Position numbers and translations under genes: made by a program. From NCBI GenBank assembly GCA_947642355.1, contig CANRSD010000012.1, forward strand, positions 1-45,890: DNA of 45,890 nt, written 5' to 3'. This stretch comes from an uncultured Clostridia bacterium. GTDB taxonomy: Bacteria; Bacillota; Clostridia; TANB77; CAG-508. Of this stretch, positions 10,242-20,186 are shown piece after piece (position 1 is the first letter of the stretch; every line of letters begins with the position of its first letter). A model generated the notes under the pieces. That model was not told where the DNA came from. It saw nothing but the letters and a program-made list of their open reading frames with translations, and did no database searches.

Positions 10242-11654
10242 ATGAGAAAAAATTATGATTATATTGTTGTTGGTGCAGGACCTGCAGGAGTATTTTTTTG
10301 TATTGAGATGCTTCGGAAGAAACCTGGTGTAAGCATTTTACTTCTTGATCAAGGAAGTAGAGTAGAAGCTCGTAACTGCTCTAAAAAAGTAACTGGAAAA
10401 TGCATGAAATGTAAGTTCTGTAGTGTAACATGTGGTGTTGCAGGAGCAGGAGCATTTTCTGATGGAAAGTTATCATTATATAATAAAGAAGATGATGACT
10501 TTTATGTGGGAGGAAACCTACATAAATATGCAGGTGTAGAAGAGACCAAGCGACTGATAGATTATACAGATAGTATTTATCTGGAATTTGGAGCAACAAA
10601 AGAAGTTAAAGGAACTTCTCATAAAGTAGAAGTAGCTAGGATTAGAAAAAAGGCCGAAGAAAATCATATCTCTTTGGTTAATATACCAATACGGCATCTT
10701 GGAACAGATAATTCTCCTAAAATTTATGAAAACATGGAAAAATATCTGGAGGATTCAGGAGTAGTTATCAGTACTAAAAGCCAGGTAACAGATTTCATTA
10801 TTGAAGATGGTAAAATTAATGGTGTTGAGTATGTTTGTGAAAACATCAAACATAAGGTATATTCTACAACGGTTATTTCTGCTGTTGGCCGGGTTGGTGC
10901 TAAATGGTTACTTGATATGTGCCAGAAGCATCAAATTAAATCAGTTCCGGGTCCGATTGACATCGGAATTCGTTATGAATTACCTGATTACATTATGAAA
11001 GATGTAAATAAGTATATGTATGAAGGTAAGTTCTTCGGAAAGCCGTTGCCATTTAATGACAAGGTTAGAACGTTTTGTCAAAATCCTAGTGGATATGTTT
11101 CAGAGGAAGGATATGATGGCGGATTAATGCTTGTAAATGGACATTCGTATTCCAATCCTAAGATGAGCAGTTACAATACGAATCTTGCATTATTGGTTAC
11201 CCTTGAGATTAAGGGAATAAATCCAATTGAATATGTTGGGCATATTGTAAAAAATATGAATGATCTTGCAAATGGAGGAATTCTTCTGCAGCGTTTTGGA
11301 GATTTGAAGAATGGGAAACGTACTTGGCAGGAAGAACTTAACAGAAATTCTGTAAAGCCTACACTTTCAGCAGTTGCTGGCGATATGTCACTTGCGATGC
11401 CATATCGTGTAGTAAAGAATATTATTGGATTTATAGAACAAATGGAGGCAGTAATTCCTGGTTTTGCAAATCCAGATAATCTTATGTATGCGACAGAAGC
11501 TAAGTTTTATAGTAATAAGGTAAAGCTTAGCAAGACTTTCGAAACAAGTATTAAGGGATTGTATGCAATAGGTGATGGTTGCGGATTGACGAGAGGACTG
11601 ATGATGGCGTCAGCATCGGGGGTTAAGTTAGCAAGAAATTTATGTGATATATAG
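10242..11654 (+). CDS. FAD-dependent oxidoreductase (COG2509-like), foreign codon use
   Basis: A 470-residue flavoprotein of the COG2509-type uncharacterised FAD dehydrogenases. The N-terminal Rossmann motif is YIVVGAGPAGVFF, followed by a cysteine cluster (NCSKKVTGKCMKCKFC) and the family stretch GAGAFSDGKLSLY. A conserved AVGRVGAKW lies near residue 215 and a C-terminal GDGCGLTRGLMMASASG forms the second FAD contact. Base and codon use are less AT-rich than in the neighbours (many ATC, CTT, CTG, CCG and AAG codons). Three in-frame CGG codons (10314, 10692, 10890) are read as arginine with the frame unchanged, unlike every native gene here. This suggests recent transfer from a donor with CGG as Arg. 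The substrate is unknown. Confidence 0.88.
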   Translation: MRKNYDYIVVGAGPAGVFFCIEMLRKKPGVSILLLDQGSRVEARNCSKKVTGKCMKCKFCSVTCGVAGAGAFSDGKLSLYNKEDDDFYVGGNLHKYAGVEETKRLIDYTDSIYLEFGATKEVKGTSHKVEVARIRKKAEENHISLVNIPIRHLGTDNSPKIYENMEKYLEDSGVVISTKSQVTDFIIEDGKINGVEYVCENIKHKVYSTTVISAVGRVGAKWLLDMCQKHQIKSVPGPIDIGIRYELPDYIMKDVNKYMYEGKFFGKPLPFNDKVRTFCQNPSGYVSEEGYDGGLMLVNGHSYSNPKMSSYNTNLALLVTLEIKGINPIEYVGHIVKNMNDLANGGILLQRFGDLKNGKRTWQEELNRNSVKPTLSAVAGDMSLAMPYRVVKNIIGFIEQMEAVIPGFANPDNLMYATEAKFYSNKVKLSKTFETSIKGLYAIGDGCGLTRGLMMASASGVKLARNLCDI

Positions 11655-11669
11655 TTTTATTCACATAAT

Positions 11670-11706
11670 GGAAGAAGGGACACTTTTAAAAGGTGTCCCT
11701 TCTTCC
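11670..11706. terminator. Bidirectional hairpin between convergent genes
   Basis: A 14-bp perfect stem (GGAAGAAGGGACAC with GTGTCCCTTCTTCC) has a short AT loop. It lies between the ends of the plus-strand oxidoreductase and minus-strand murE. Neither side has a clear T run, so stop efficiency is uncertain. Confidence 0.7.
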
Positions 11707-11720
11707 AATTATTATATAAA

Positions 11721-13194
11721 TTATTTCTCTAACATTTCATCAATAATTTCAGCAATTACAGTTCTTTCATCATAAGGATATTTTACTCCATTGTATTCTA
11801 TATACAAGTCATTTCCAAGACCTGGAAGAACAATAATATCATCTTTATTTGCCATTTTAATAGCATGTCTTATGGCTTCTGTTCTGTGTAGAATAATTGT
11901 ATACTTATCTGTTACTTTTTTTAAGCCTACTTCAATTTCTCTTAATATTTTTTTAGGATCTTCTGTACGAACTTGATCAGAAGTTAAAATTGTATAGTCT
12001 GCTAAACGTCCAGAGATTTCACCCATTATAGGTCTTTTTGTAGCATCTCTATCTCCACCAACACCCCAAGTGCATATTACACGTCCTTTGGTATATGGTT
12101 TTACTGTTTTTAAAATTGATTCTAAACTAGAAGGAGTATGAGCATAATCAATCATAATAGTTAATCCAAGTTTATTTGGAACAAGTTCACTTCTTCCGAA
12201 AACTTTAAAATTATCTAATCCTTCTTTTATATCTTGAATACTTGCACCAAAATAAGTAGAAATTCCTATTGCTCCTAAACTATTGTATACCATATATTCA
12301 CCAGGTATTGAAACTTTTATTTCATCTTCTTTATTGTCCATACATAAAGTGAAAGTAGTAGAGGCATTAGTTGGTTTTAAATTTTTGGCTATTATATCAC
12401 TTTTATTTTTAATACTAAAAGTTTTTGTAGGTGTATTAGGTAATAATTTAGGTATTCTAGCAGTATATTCGTTATCAGGAGTAGTGACAATAAATGGAGC
12501 TATTTTCATAAGAGAAAATTTTGCATTAAAATAATCTTCCATATCTTTATGTTCTTTAGGGCTTATATGATCTTCTGTAAGATTAGTAAAAAGACAAGCA
12601 TCAAATTTGCAACCAGTTACTCTATCTAAAACCATAGCTTGGGAAGAAACTTCTAATATGACAATATCTACTTTTTCTTCAACCATTTTTGCTAAATATT
12701 TTTGAATTACGAAACTTTCAGGGGTTGTCCTATCTGTTATTTCTAATTCTTCATTTCCAATATAAACTGCAATACTGCCAATTAGTCCGAACTTTAAATC
12801 CATGTTTTTCTAAAATAGATTTAATCATAAAAGTAGAGGTAGTTTTTCCTTTTGTTCCAGTAACACCAATTACTTTTAATTTTTTAGAAGGATTATCATA
12901 AAAATTTGCAGAAGTAATTGCTAAAACATATCTTATATTTTCTACTTTAATATAAGTAATATCTTCAGTTATTGTAGATAAATCAAAATCTTTTTCAACA
13001 ATTATACATTTTGCACCATTTTGGATAGCATTTTCGATAAATTTTGTTCCATCTAAAGTAAATCCTTTTATTGCAAAAAACAAACCTCCATTTGAAAGCT
13101 TTCTAGAGTCAGAAGAAATATTTGTAATATCAATATTCATATCTCCTTTTGTTTCTAATAATTGTACATTTTCTAATATTTTTTCTAATTTCAT
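11721..13194 (-). CDS. murE: UDP-N-acetylmuramoyl-tripeptide synthetase MurE, one CGG +1 site
   Basis: Adds the third amino acid to the UDP-MurNAc dipeptide in peptidoglycan synthesis. Skipping one C at 12787-12789 (minus-strand GTT-C-GGA) joins two frames into one 490-residue enzyme with GVTGTKGKTTS (ATP loop), HGFKVGLIGSI across the shift site, LEVSSQAMVLDRV, FTNLTEDH, DYAHTPSSLE and TWGVGGDRDATKRP. The amino-acid-binding motif is unusual: SDQVRTEDP where DAP-adding enzymes usually show DNPR. The dapL gene beside it suggests meso-DAP as substrate, but that is inference. This is the only shift site on the minus strand, so the extra C follows the coding strand and not the DNA strand. The ribosome binding site is AGGAG. 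Confidence 0.93.
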
Positions 13195-13414
13195 AATATT
13201 AAGAACTCCTTTAGGATTTTAAATAAAATTATATTAAAATTTTAATCATTAATTTTAGTATTTTTATTTTATCACAAATTTTGGAAAATAAAAGTGATAT
13301 TTAAAAATTTTAATTGCATATTTTAATTTAATTATATATAATAAACAAAAGATAAACTTCAGTATTAATAATTTAATTTGAATATCTTCTTCATTCGAGA
13401 AAGGAATGATTATT

Positions 13415-14643
13415 ATGTTTTATATTAATGAAAATTTTTTAAATTTACAAGATAGTTATTTGTTTTCTACAATAGCTAAAAAGGTAAGTGAATTTCAAGA
13501 AAAAAAACCAGAAAAGAAAGTTATTAAATTAGGAATAGGAGATGTTACAAAACCGATAGTTCCAGCTGTTTTAGAAGCTATGCATAAAGCTGTAGATGAA
13601 ATTGGTACGACAAATCGGTTTTAAAGGATATGGTCCTGAGCAAGGATATGATTTTTTAAGAAAAAAAATAGCAGAAAATGATTATAAAAATTTAGGAATA
13701 GATGAAAGTGAAATTTTTGTTTCTGATGGTGCAAAATGTGACTGTCGGAAATATTGTTGATATATTTGATGTAAATGTTAAAATTGCAATAACAGATCCA
13801 GTATATCCAGTATATTTAGATACAAATGTTATGTCAGGTAGAGGTGGGAATTTTAACAAAGAAACTGGAATGTATGAAAATATAGTATATTTACCAGTTA
13901 ATAGTGATAATGATTTTGTTCCAGAACTTCCAAAAGAAAAAGTAGATGTAATTTATCTATGCTTTCCAAATAATCCAACTGGAACAGTTTTGAAAAAAGA
14001 AGATTTAAAGAAATTTGTTGATTATGCTAGAGAAAATAAAGCAATAATTTTATATGATGCAGCATATGAAGCGTTTATTACAGAAGATGATATACCACAT
14101 AGTATATATGAAATAGATGGTGCAAAAGAAGTTGCAATTGAGTTTAGAAGTTTTTCAAAAACAGCAGGATTTACAGGGGTAAGATGTGCTTTTGCAGTTG
14201 TACCAAAATCAGTTTTTGGATATACAAAATTAGGAGAAAAAATTAGTTTAAATAAATTATGGAATAGAAGAGTTGCAACAAAGTTTAATGGAGTTTCATA
14301 TGTTGTTCAAAGAGGAGCAGAAGCAGTTTATTCTGAAGAAGGAAAAAAACAAGTAAGAGAAAATATAAAATATTATTTAGATAATGCAAAAATTATTAAA
14401 GATGGTTTAAAAAATGCAGGATTTATAGTTTATGGAGGTGTAAATTCTCCTTATATATGGCTAAAGGTTCCAGATGGAATGAAATCTTGGGAATTTTTTG
14501 ATAAACTATTAGAAGAAGCAAATGTAGTTGGAACACCTGGAAGTGGTTTTGGACCTTGTGGAGAAGGATATTTTAGGTTGACAGCATTTGGAACAAAAGA
14601 AAATTCAATAGAGGCAATAGAAAGAATAAAAAAAGTATTCTAA
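13415..14643 (+). CDS. dapL: LL-diaminopimelate aminotransferase DapL, two CGG +1 sites
   Basis: PLP enzyme converting tetrahydrodipicolinate directly to LL-DAP, for lysine and cell wall. With one C skipped at 13616-13618 (AAT-C-GGT, giving [15 protein letters not shown]) and at 13746-13748 (TGT-C-GGA, giving CDCGNIVDIF) it reads as a 408-residue family member. Visible motifs: [36 protein letters not shown], the PLP lysine in [12 protein letters not shown], and a C-terminal [18 protein letters not shown] chose ATG 13415 over 13406 because the AAAGGA ribosome binding site would be too close to the earlier ATG. It diverges from murE across a 220-base region that holds both promoters but no other gene. 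Confidence 0.95.
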
Positions 14644-14659
14644 ATTAGGAGAATAAATT

Positions 14660-15888
14660 ATGCAATCTTTAAAGGAATTATTCAAAATAGGTAATCGGTC
14701 CTTCTAGTTCTCATACAATGGGACCAAAAAGAGCAGCTAATATGTTTAAAGTTAAAAATCCAGATTCAGATAAATTTTTAGTAAAGTTGTATGGCTCATT
14801 AGCTTTAACAGGAAAAGGACATTTAACAGATTATATTATAAAAGAAACATTGTATCCAATAGAAACACAAATTGAATTTGATACAAAAGAAGAGTGTGAA
14901 ATTCATCCAAATACCTTAGATATGATAGCATACAAAAATGGTGAGGTTATAGATAAAGTTCGTGTATATTCAGTAGGTGGAGGAACTATAAAAGTAGAAG
15001 GAACATTAGAAAATGAAATTCCAGAAATTTATAAACTTACTAAATTTGAAGATATAAAATTATATTGTCTTGAAAAAAATATTAGTTTATGTCAGTATGT
15101 TTATGAAACAGAAGGAAAGGAAGAAATAACAAATTATTTGCGAGATGTTTGGAAAGCAATGCAAACTGCAATAAAAAATGGATTAAAAGCGAGTGGTTTA
15201 ATTCCTGGTAAGCTTAAATTAAAGAGAAAAGCAAAAGAGATATATGAACAGAAACTAGAAAATGAAAATTCAGATATTAGAAAAAATAGATTACTTAGTA
15301 GTTTTGCTTATGCAGTAAGTGAAGAAAATGCTTCTGGAGGAATAATAGTTACATCTCCAACATGTCGGAGCATCTGGTGTTTTACCAGCAGTATTGTATT
15401 ATATGAAAATTGAAAATAATTATAGTGATGAAAAAATAATAGAAGCATTAGCAGTTGCAGGTTTAATTGGAAATATAATTAAGAAAAATGCATCAATTAG
15501 TGGAGCAGAATGCGGATGTCAGGCAGAAATTGGTACAGCTTGTTCAATGGCATCTGCAGCTACAGCATATCTTTTAGGGTTAGATATACAAAGAATTGAA
15601 AATTCTGCTGAAGTTGCTATGGAGCATCATTTAGGATTAACTTGTGATCCAGTGTATGGATATGTACAAATTCCATGTATAGAAAGAAATGCTGTAGCAG
15701 CATTAAGAGCAGTTGATTCTGCTTATTTGTCTATGCTTTTGGGTAAACATAAATCAATTCCATTTGATATGGTAGTTGAAACTATGTATGAAACAGGAAG
15801 AGATTTACATAGTCATTATAGAGAAACAAGTGGTGGAGGATTAGCTAAAAAATATTGTAGAAATAAATATTATAATAAAGAGATTTAA
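14660..15888 (+). CDS. sdaA: L-serine dehydratase, single-chain iron-sulfur type, two CGG +1 sites
   Basis: Deaminates L-serine to pyruvate and ammonia with a [4Fe-4S] cluster. One C is skipped at 14696-14698 (AAT-C-GGT, giving IGNGPSSSHTMGP) and at 15366-15368 (TGT-C-GGA, giving SPTCGASGVLPAVLYY). The 408-residue product then carries the beta part (GPSSSHTMGP, SVGGGTIKVEG) fused to the alpha part (TCGASG, GAECGCQAEIGTACSM, LTCDPVYGYVQIPC), with the cluster cysteines intact. Translation without the first shift would end after about 13 codons, so the start ATG at 14660 only makes sense with the shift. It follows dapL by 16 bases behind TTAGGAG. Confidence 0.93.
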
Positions 15889-15902
15889 AGAGGAGAAGTA
15901 AA

Positions 15903-16458
15903 ATGAAAGAAGAATTTATAAATTTATTAAGAAGTACAAATAGAGAAGGAATGGAAGATGTAATAAATTTCTTAGAAAAATCAGATTTTTTTAAAGCACC
16001 TGCAAGTACTAGATTTCATGGAGATTATGAAGGCGGTCTTTTAGAACATAGTATGAAAGTATATGAAATTTTGAAAGACAAAGTAAAAATTGCAAGCATA
16101 TCTATTGATACACCAGACGAAAGTATTATTATTATGGCATTATTACATGATGTATGTAAAGCAAATTATTATAAAGTTGATTATAGAAATGCGAAAAATG
16201 CTTTAGGAGAATGGGAAAAAGTACCTTACTATACTGTTGATGATACTATACCATATGGACATGGAGAAAAATCAGTTATGATGCTTACAGAATATGTAAA
16301 ACTAACTAATGAAGAGAAATATGCAATTCGTTGGCATATGGGATTTTCAGAACCTAAAGAAAATTATTCGCCACTTCGGATTAGCATATAAAAAATATCC
16401 AATTGCATTACTTTTAAATGAAGCTGATTTAGAAGCAAGTTACTTTTTTGATATATAA
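15903..16458 (+). CDS. HD-domain hydrolase, one CGG +1 site
   Basis: A 184-residue HD-superfamily metal phosphohydrolase. Motifs: RFHGDYEGGLLEHSMKVYE (first His), ALLHDVCKANYY (HD pair), PYGHGEKSVMM and RWHMGF. One C is skipped at 16377-16379 (CTT-C-GGA), giving SPLGLAYKKYPIALLLNEADLEASYF and a stop at 16458; without the shift it stops at 16391 and loses a conserved C-terminal helix (NEADLEASY) often seen in this group. The substrate is unknown; relatives are often annotated as HD family hydrolases acting on nucleotides. It lies 14 bases after the serine dehydratase behind GAGGAGAAG. Confidence 0.88.
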
Positions 16459-16515
16459 TTATCACAAATAGCAAATAGATAGAATATATTTTATAAGAAA
16501 GAGAGTGTGATTTTT

Positions 16516-17526
16516 ATGAAAGAGTATAAACTTGCCCTTGTAGGAGCTACTGGTGTTGTTGGAATAACTGCAAGAAAAGTTTTAGAAGAAAAGAAATTAC
16601 CAATATCAGAATATGTTTTTTTTGCTTCTAAAAAATCTGCTGGAACAAAAATTGAATTTATGGGAAAAATGTACACAGTTCGTGAATTAACTGTGAATTC
16701 TTTTGATGAAGGATTTGATTTTGCAATATTTTCAGCAGGTGGAGAAACTTCTAAAAAGTTTTCACCAATAGCAGCATCTAAAGGATGTGTTGTAGTTGAT
16801 AATAGTAGCGCTTTTAGAATGGATGAAGATGTTCCTTTAATAGTTCCAGAAGTTAATCCAGAAGAAATAAAAAATAATAATGGAATTATAGCAAATCCGA
16901 ATTGTTCTACAATTCAAGCAGTAGTAGCACTTAAACCATTAGATGATAAATATAAAATAAAAAGAATAGTTTATTCTACATATCAAGCAGTTTCAGGAGC
17001 TGGAAAAAATGGAATAGAAGATTTAAAAAATGGAGTAGAAACATATATTTCTAATAATGAATATGAACTTCAAAAATTTCCATATCCAATTTTTAGTAAT
17101 TGTTTACCACATATTGATGTACCATTAGAAAATGGATATACAAAAGAAGAAGAAAAAATGATAAATGAAACAAGAAAAATTTTAAAGAGACCAGATTTAC
17201 CAGTTACAGCAACTACAGTAAGAGTACCAGTTTTTAATTCTCATAGTGAATCTATAAATGTTGAATTTGAAAAAGAATTTGAAATTAAAGAACTTGTAGA
17301 AACTTTAAAAAAAGCACCAGGAATTACAATTCAGGATAATTTACAAGAAAGTATTTATCCTATGGCTATTAATTCAAATGGATATGATGATGTTTTTGTT
17401 GGAAGAATTAGAAGAGATTATAGTGTAAAGTCTGGAATAAATATGTGGGTTGTTGCAGATAACATTAGAAAAGGTGCAGCAAGCAATGCTGTTCAAATTA
17501 TAGAAAAAATTATTTGTTCAAATTAA
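16516..17526 (+). CDS. asd: Aspartate-semialdehyde dehydrogenase
   Basis: Reduces aspartyl phosphate to aspartate semialdehyde, the branch point to DAP/lysine, threonine and methionine. The 336-residue protein has the NADP loop LALVGATGVVGITA, SAGGETSKKF, NSSAFRMDEDVPLIVPEVN, the catalytic cysteine in NPNCSTIQ, YQAVSGAGKNG, and the C-terminal VGRIRRDYS. I start it at ATG 16516 (MKEYKLA) since this matches the family N-terminus; a GTG at 16507 is possible. It has no in-frame CGG. Together with dapL and murE it forms a cluster for DAP synthesis and use. Confidence 0.96.
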   Translation: MKEYKLALVGATGVVGITARKVLEEKKLPISEYVFFASKKSAGTKIEFMGKMYTVRELTVNSFDEGFDFAIFSAGGETSKKFSPIAASKGCVVVDNSSAFRMDEDVPLIVPEVNPEEIKNNNGIIANPNCSTIQAVVALKPLDDKYKIKRIVYSTYQAVSGAGKNGIEDLKNGVETYISNNEYELQKFPYPIFSNCLPHIDVPLENGYTKEEEKMINETRKILKRPDLPVTATTVRVPVFNSHSESINVEFEKEFEIKELVETLKKAPGITIQDNLQESIYPMAINSNGYDDVFVGRIRRDYSVKSGINMWVVADNIRKGAASNAVQIIEKIICSN

Positions 17527-17533
17527 GGAGTTT

Positions 17534-17575
17534 AAAACTACAATTTTCTAGGAGTTAGAGAATTTTAGTTTTTTT
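17534..17575 (+). terminator. Terminator after asd
   Basis: AAAACTA (17534-17540) with an adjoining AT stem pairs imperfectly with the AGAATTTTAGTTTT arm and leads into a T run (17569-17575). Confidence 0.7.
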
Positions 17576-17601
17576 ATAAGATAATTTGTCTGTAAATTTT
17601 A

Positions 17602-17630
17602 TTGACTAAAAAAAATAATAAATATATAAT
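17602..17630 (+). promoter_or_regulatory. SigA-type promoter for the small membrane protein gene
   Basis: TTGACT (17602-17607), a 17-base spacer made almost entirely of A and T, and a perfect TATAAT (17625-17630). The GGGGAGAG ribosome binding site of the gene begins about 18 bases after the -10 box, so the leader is very short. Confidence 0.75.
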
Positions 17631-17662
17631 TGTATAGTAATTAATTTGGGGAGAGTTTGATA

Positions 17663-18046
17663 ATGTATAGTGAGAAAACATTTAAAAATTATATTTTTTG
17701 GATACAAGTAAAAAGGTTTTTTATAATGGGTTTACTTACAATTATAGGCGCAGTTATAGGAATTTGTATAGGAAAGGTTATAGAAGGTACAATGAATGTA
17801 TCTATGTATAATAGTGTAATTATAATTGCTTCTACATTAATATTTTTTGCAATTTCATTATTATTAACATCAGGTACAGGAAAAGAAGTACAAGATGGTT
17901 ATTGGAAAATTGCAGTTCTTAGAAAACTTACTGTTATTCAAAAAGAATTAGAAACAAATAATGAATTATTAAATAAAAGAAAATCTAAACCTAAAGAGAA
18001 GGAAGAGGAAAAAACTCCAACACCAACATCTATAGAAGAAGGATAG
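17663..18046 (+). CDS. Small two-helix membrane protein, unknown
   Basis: About 127 residues. Two hydrophobic segments (residues about 17-40, FIMGLLTIIGAVIGICIG, and 50-70, SVIIIASTLIFFAISLLL) are followed by a charged, probably coiled tail (VLRKLTVIQKELETNNELLNKR) and a Lys/Glu/Pro-rich end (KEKEEEKTPTPT). The tail would be cytosolic by the positive-inside rule. I chose ATG 17663 because the GGGGAGAG ribosome binding site fits it better than the TTG at 17657. It has its own promoter and terminator, so it is a single-gene unit just upstream of spoIIIA. I do not recognise a family. Confidence 0.8.
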   Translation: MYSEKTFKNYIFWIQVKRFFIMGLLTIIGAVIGICIGKVIEGTMNVSMYNSVIIIASTLIFFAISLLLTSGTGKEVQDGYWKIAVLRKLTVIQKELETNNELLNKRKSKPKEKEEEKTPTPTSIEEG

Positions 18047-18052
18047 AAATAA

Positions 18053-18086
18053 AAAATTTGCCAGTAGAAAATGGCAAATTTTTTTT
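18053..18086 (+). terminator. Strong intrinsic terminator before the spoIIIA operon
   Basis: An 11-bp perfect stem, AAAATTTGCCA (18053-18063) with TGGCAAATTTT (18072-18082), and an 8-base loop run into a stretch of T. It isolates the spoIIIA operon from upstream transcription. Confidence 0.93.
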
Positions 18087-18154
18087 GCTTTTAGGAATAA
18101 AATATTTTTTAAAGAATATATATTAATAAGATTAAATTAATGGTAGAGGTAAAG

Positions 18155-19090
18155 ATGACTATTTTAAAGTATTTTCCAGAAAAAATAGAAAAAATAATAG
18201 CTACTGAAGTACTTGACAAGATGGACAGGTTAGAAGAAATTAGGTTAAGAGCTTTAAGACCTATTATATTAAAAATGAATGATTGTGAAAAAATTATAAA
18301 ATATACAGTAACTACAGAGGATATTTTAGGGTGTATGCAGTATATTTGTGAAAATTCAATATATTCATATCAAAATCAAATTGCATCTCGGTTTTGTTAC
18401 TGTAAAAGGAGGTCATAGAGTAGGAATTTCAGGTTCTTGTGTAATAGAAAATGGAAAAGTTATTAATATTAATTATATTTATAGTTTGAATTTTAGAGTA
18501 GCAAAAGAAGTGTTAGGAAGTAGTAATAGTATTTTAAGTGAAATTATTAATATAGAAGAAAATTCAATTTATAATACTTTAATTGTTTCTAGTCCAGGAG
18601 CTCGGAAAAACTACAATACTTCGTGATTTAGTAAGACAAATAAGTTCTCGGAATAAAAGAAGCAAAGTTTAAAGCTATAAATGTTGGAGTAGTTGATGAA
18701 AGAGGAGAGATATCTGCATTATATAAAGGAATACCACAAAATGATATTGGAATAAAAGTAGATGTTATAGAAAATGTTTCAAAAGATATAGCAATGAATA
18801 TGCTTATTCGTTCAATGGCACCTAGAGTAATAGTTGCAGATGAAATAGGAAATGAGAAAGATATTGAAGCAATAAATTATGCCGTTTGTTCAGGAAGTAA
18901 AGGAATTTTTACAGCACATGGAAGTAATATGTTAGATATAACATTAAATCCTATAATAAAAGATTTAATTTCAATGAATGTGATAGAAAGAATTATTTTT
19001 TTAGATGAAAATAAAAAAGGATCAATTAAAGAGATTTATTATTTAGATAAGAAAAATAAGGAGTATGTGTTAAATAAAGAATTTATATGA
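18155..19090 (+). CDS. spoIIIAA: Stage III sporulation protein SpoIIIAA, three CGG +1 sites
   Basis: Mother-cell ATPase of the SpoIIIA-SpoIIQ channel that links mother cell and forespore. Skipping one C at 18389-18391 (TCT-C-GGT, giving IASGFVTVKGGHRVGISG), 18603-18605 (GCT-C-GGA, giving the Walker A PGAGKTTILRD) and 18649-18651 (TCT-C-GGA, giving ISSGIKEAKF) yields about 310 residues, the usual size. Further motifs are VDERGEISA, SKDIAMNMLIRSMAPRVIVADEIG (Walker B region) and GIFTAHG. The ATP loop itself does not exist without the shift. ATG 18155 has an AGAGG ribosome binding site 5 bases upstream; ATG 18140 in the same frame is the alternative. The stop codon overlaps the spoIIIAB start (ATGA). 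Confidence 0.95.
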
Positions 19091-19596
19091 GTATTTTAAA
19101 ATATATAGATTTGATTTTGATTGTTGTAGTTTCTTCATATATAGGTATTTCAAAATCAAAGAAATTTTCTAAAAGAGTATTAGAATTAAAGAATTTAAAA
19201 AATTCTTTAAATATTTTTAAAACAAAAATAGAATTTACATATGAACCAATTAGAGAGATTTTTTTAGAAATATCCAAAATTGTATATGATGATAAAGAAA
19301 ATATTTTTAAAATTTTTTGTGATAATAAAAATGTAGAAAATATTACTGTATCTTGGAATGAATCAGTTCAAAGTTTAAATAGTAATTTAAGTTTTGAAGA
19401 TAAAGAAATAATTAGTATGCTTGGAAAAATGTTAGGAAAAACAGATAAATCAGGTCAAATTAGTGAAATTGAATTAGTTAGTAATTTTTTGGATAAACAG
19501 ATAAATGATGCAGAGGAGATGAAAACCAAAAATGAAAAATTATATAAAACTTTAGGAGTACTTGGAGGATTAACAATTGCGATTATTTTAATATGA
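19087..19596 (+). CDS. spoIIIAB: Stage III sporulation protein SpoIIIAB
   Basis: A 169-residue membrane component of the SpoIIIA complex. An N-terminal membrane segment (YIDLILIVVVSSYIGIS), a conserved helical middle, MLGKMLGKTDKSGQ, and a C-terminal hydrophobic segment (TLGVLGGLTIAIILI) fit the type-II-secretion-F-like SpoIIIAB family. Its ATG overlaps the spoIIIAA stop by 4 bases and its stop lies just before spoIIIAC, so it is an internal operon gene. It has no in-frame CGG. Confidence 0.93.
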   Translation: MSILKYIDLILIVVVSSYIGISKSKKFSKRVLELKNLKNSLNIFKTKIEFTYEPIREIFLEISKIVYDDKENIFKIFCDNKNVENITVSWNESVQSLNSNLSFEDKEIISMLGKMLGKTDKSGQISEIELVSNFLDKQINDAEEMKTKNEKLYKTLGVLGGLTIAIILI

Positions 19597-19607
19597 AAGG
19601 AAAAAAT

Positions 19608-19802
19608 ATGAATATTGATTTATTATTTAAAATAGCTGGTGTTGGAATTATAGTAGCTGTTCTCCATCAAATTTTATCAAAAGCAGGTAGAGAAGATCAA
19701 GCTATGATGACGACACTTGCAGGAATGATTATTGTACTTACTTTAGTTATAAATGAAATAAGTAGTTTATTTACAACAGTAAGGACGGTGTTTAATTTGT
19801 AA
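19608..19802 (+). CDS. spoIIIAC: Stage III sporulation protein SpoIIIAC
   Basis: A 64-residue, two-helix membrane protein, normal for the family: LLFKIAGVGIIVAVLHQILSKAGREDQ, then MMTTLAGMIIVLTLVINEI. I chose ATG 19608 (MNIDLLF), which has AAAGG upstream; the in-frame ATG at 19593 overlaps the spoIIIAB stop. The TAA stop shares one base with the spoIIIAD ATG (TAATG), so the two genes are coupled. Confidence 0.93.
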   Translation: MNIDLLFKIAGVGIIVAVLHQILSKAGREDQAMMTTLAGMIIVLTLVINEISSLFTTVRTVFNL

Positions 19803-20186
19803 TGGATATTATTAAAATTATAGGAGTACGGTTTTACTACTCTTTTTGTAAGTTTGATACTTAAAGAATATAGAAAAGATTTTGCAATATATGCAGGTTT
19901 AATTGGTGGAGCAATAATTTTAGCATATGCAGTTACATATTTAGAAAATATAGTAAATTTTTTAAAAGATTTATCAGATACAGGAATTAATAGTGAATTT
20001 ATAATATTACTTATAAAAATAACAGGAATATCAATTCTAACAGAATTTGCAGTTAGTGTTTGTAAAGATAGTGGAGAAAGTTCTATTGCAAATAAAATTG
20101 ACTTAGGAGGTAAGATAATTGTTATATCAATGTCAATACCGGTAATTTCTGCTACTTTAAGTGGACTTTTAGGATTATTGCAATAA
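19802..20186 (+). CDS. spoIIIAD: Stage III sporulation protein SpoIIIAD, one CGG +1 site
   Basis: A 127-residue polytopic membrane protein related to SpoIIIAC. Skipping one C at 19829-19831 (GTA-C-GGT) joins MDIIKIIGVGFTTLFVSLIL to the rest of the family sequence (YAGLIGGAIILAYAVTYLENIV, ISILTEFAVSVCKDSGE, KIIVISMSIPVISATLSGLLGLL). The start sits on the spoIIIAC stop (TAATG), which fixes it independently of any prediction. With this start, nine codons are read before CGG is met. An internal start at 19854 would lose the first conserved helix. Confidence 0.93.

Noticed and set aside
10801..10998. Plus-strand frame in the oxidoreductase that would be entered by a +1 shift at CGG 10890
   Set aside because: The unshifted frame has the family-conserved sequence on both sides, so the shifted frame is chance.
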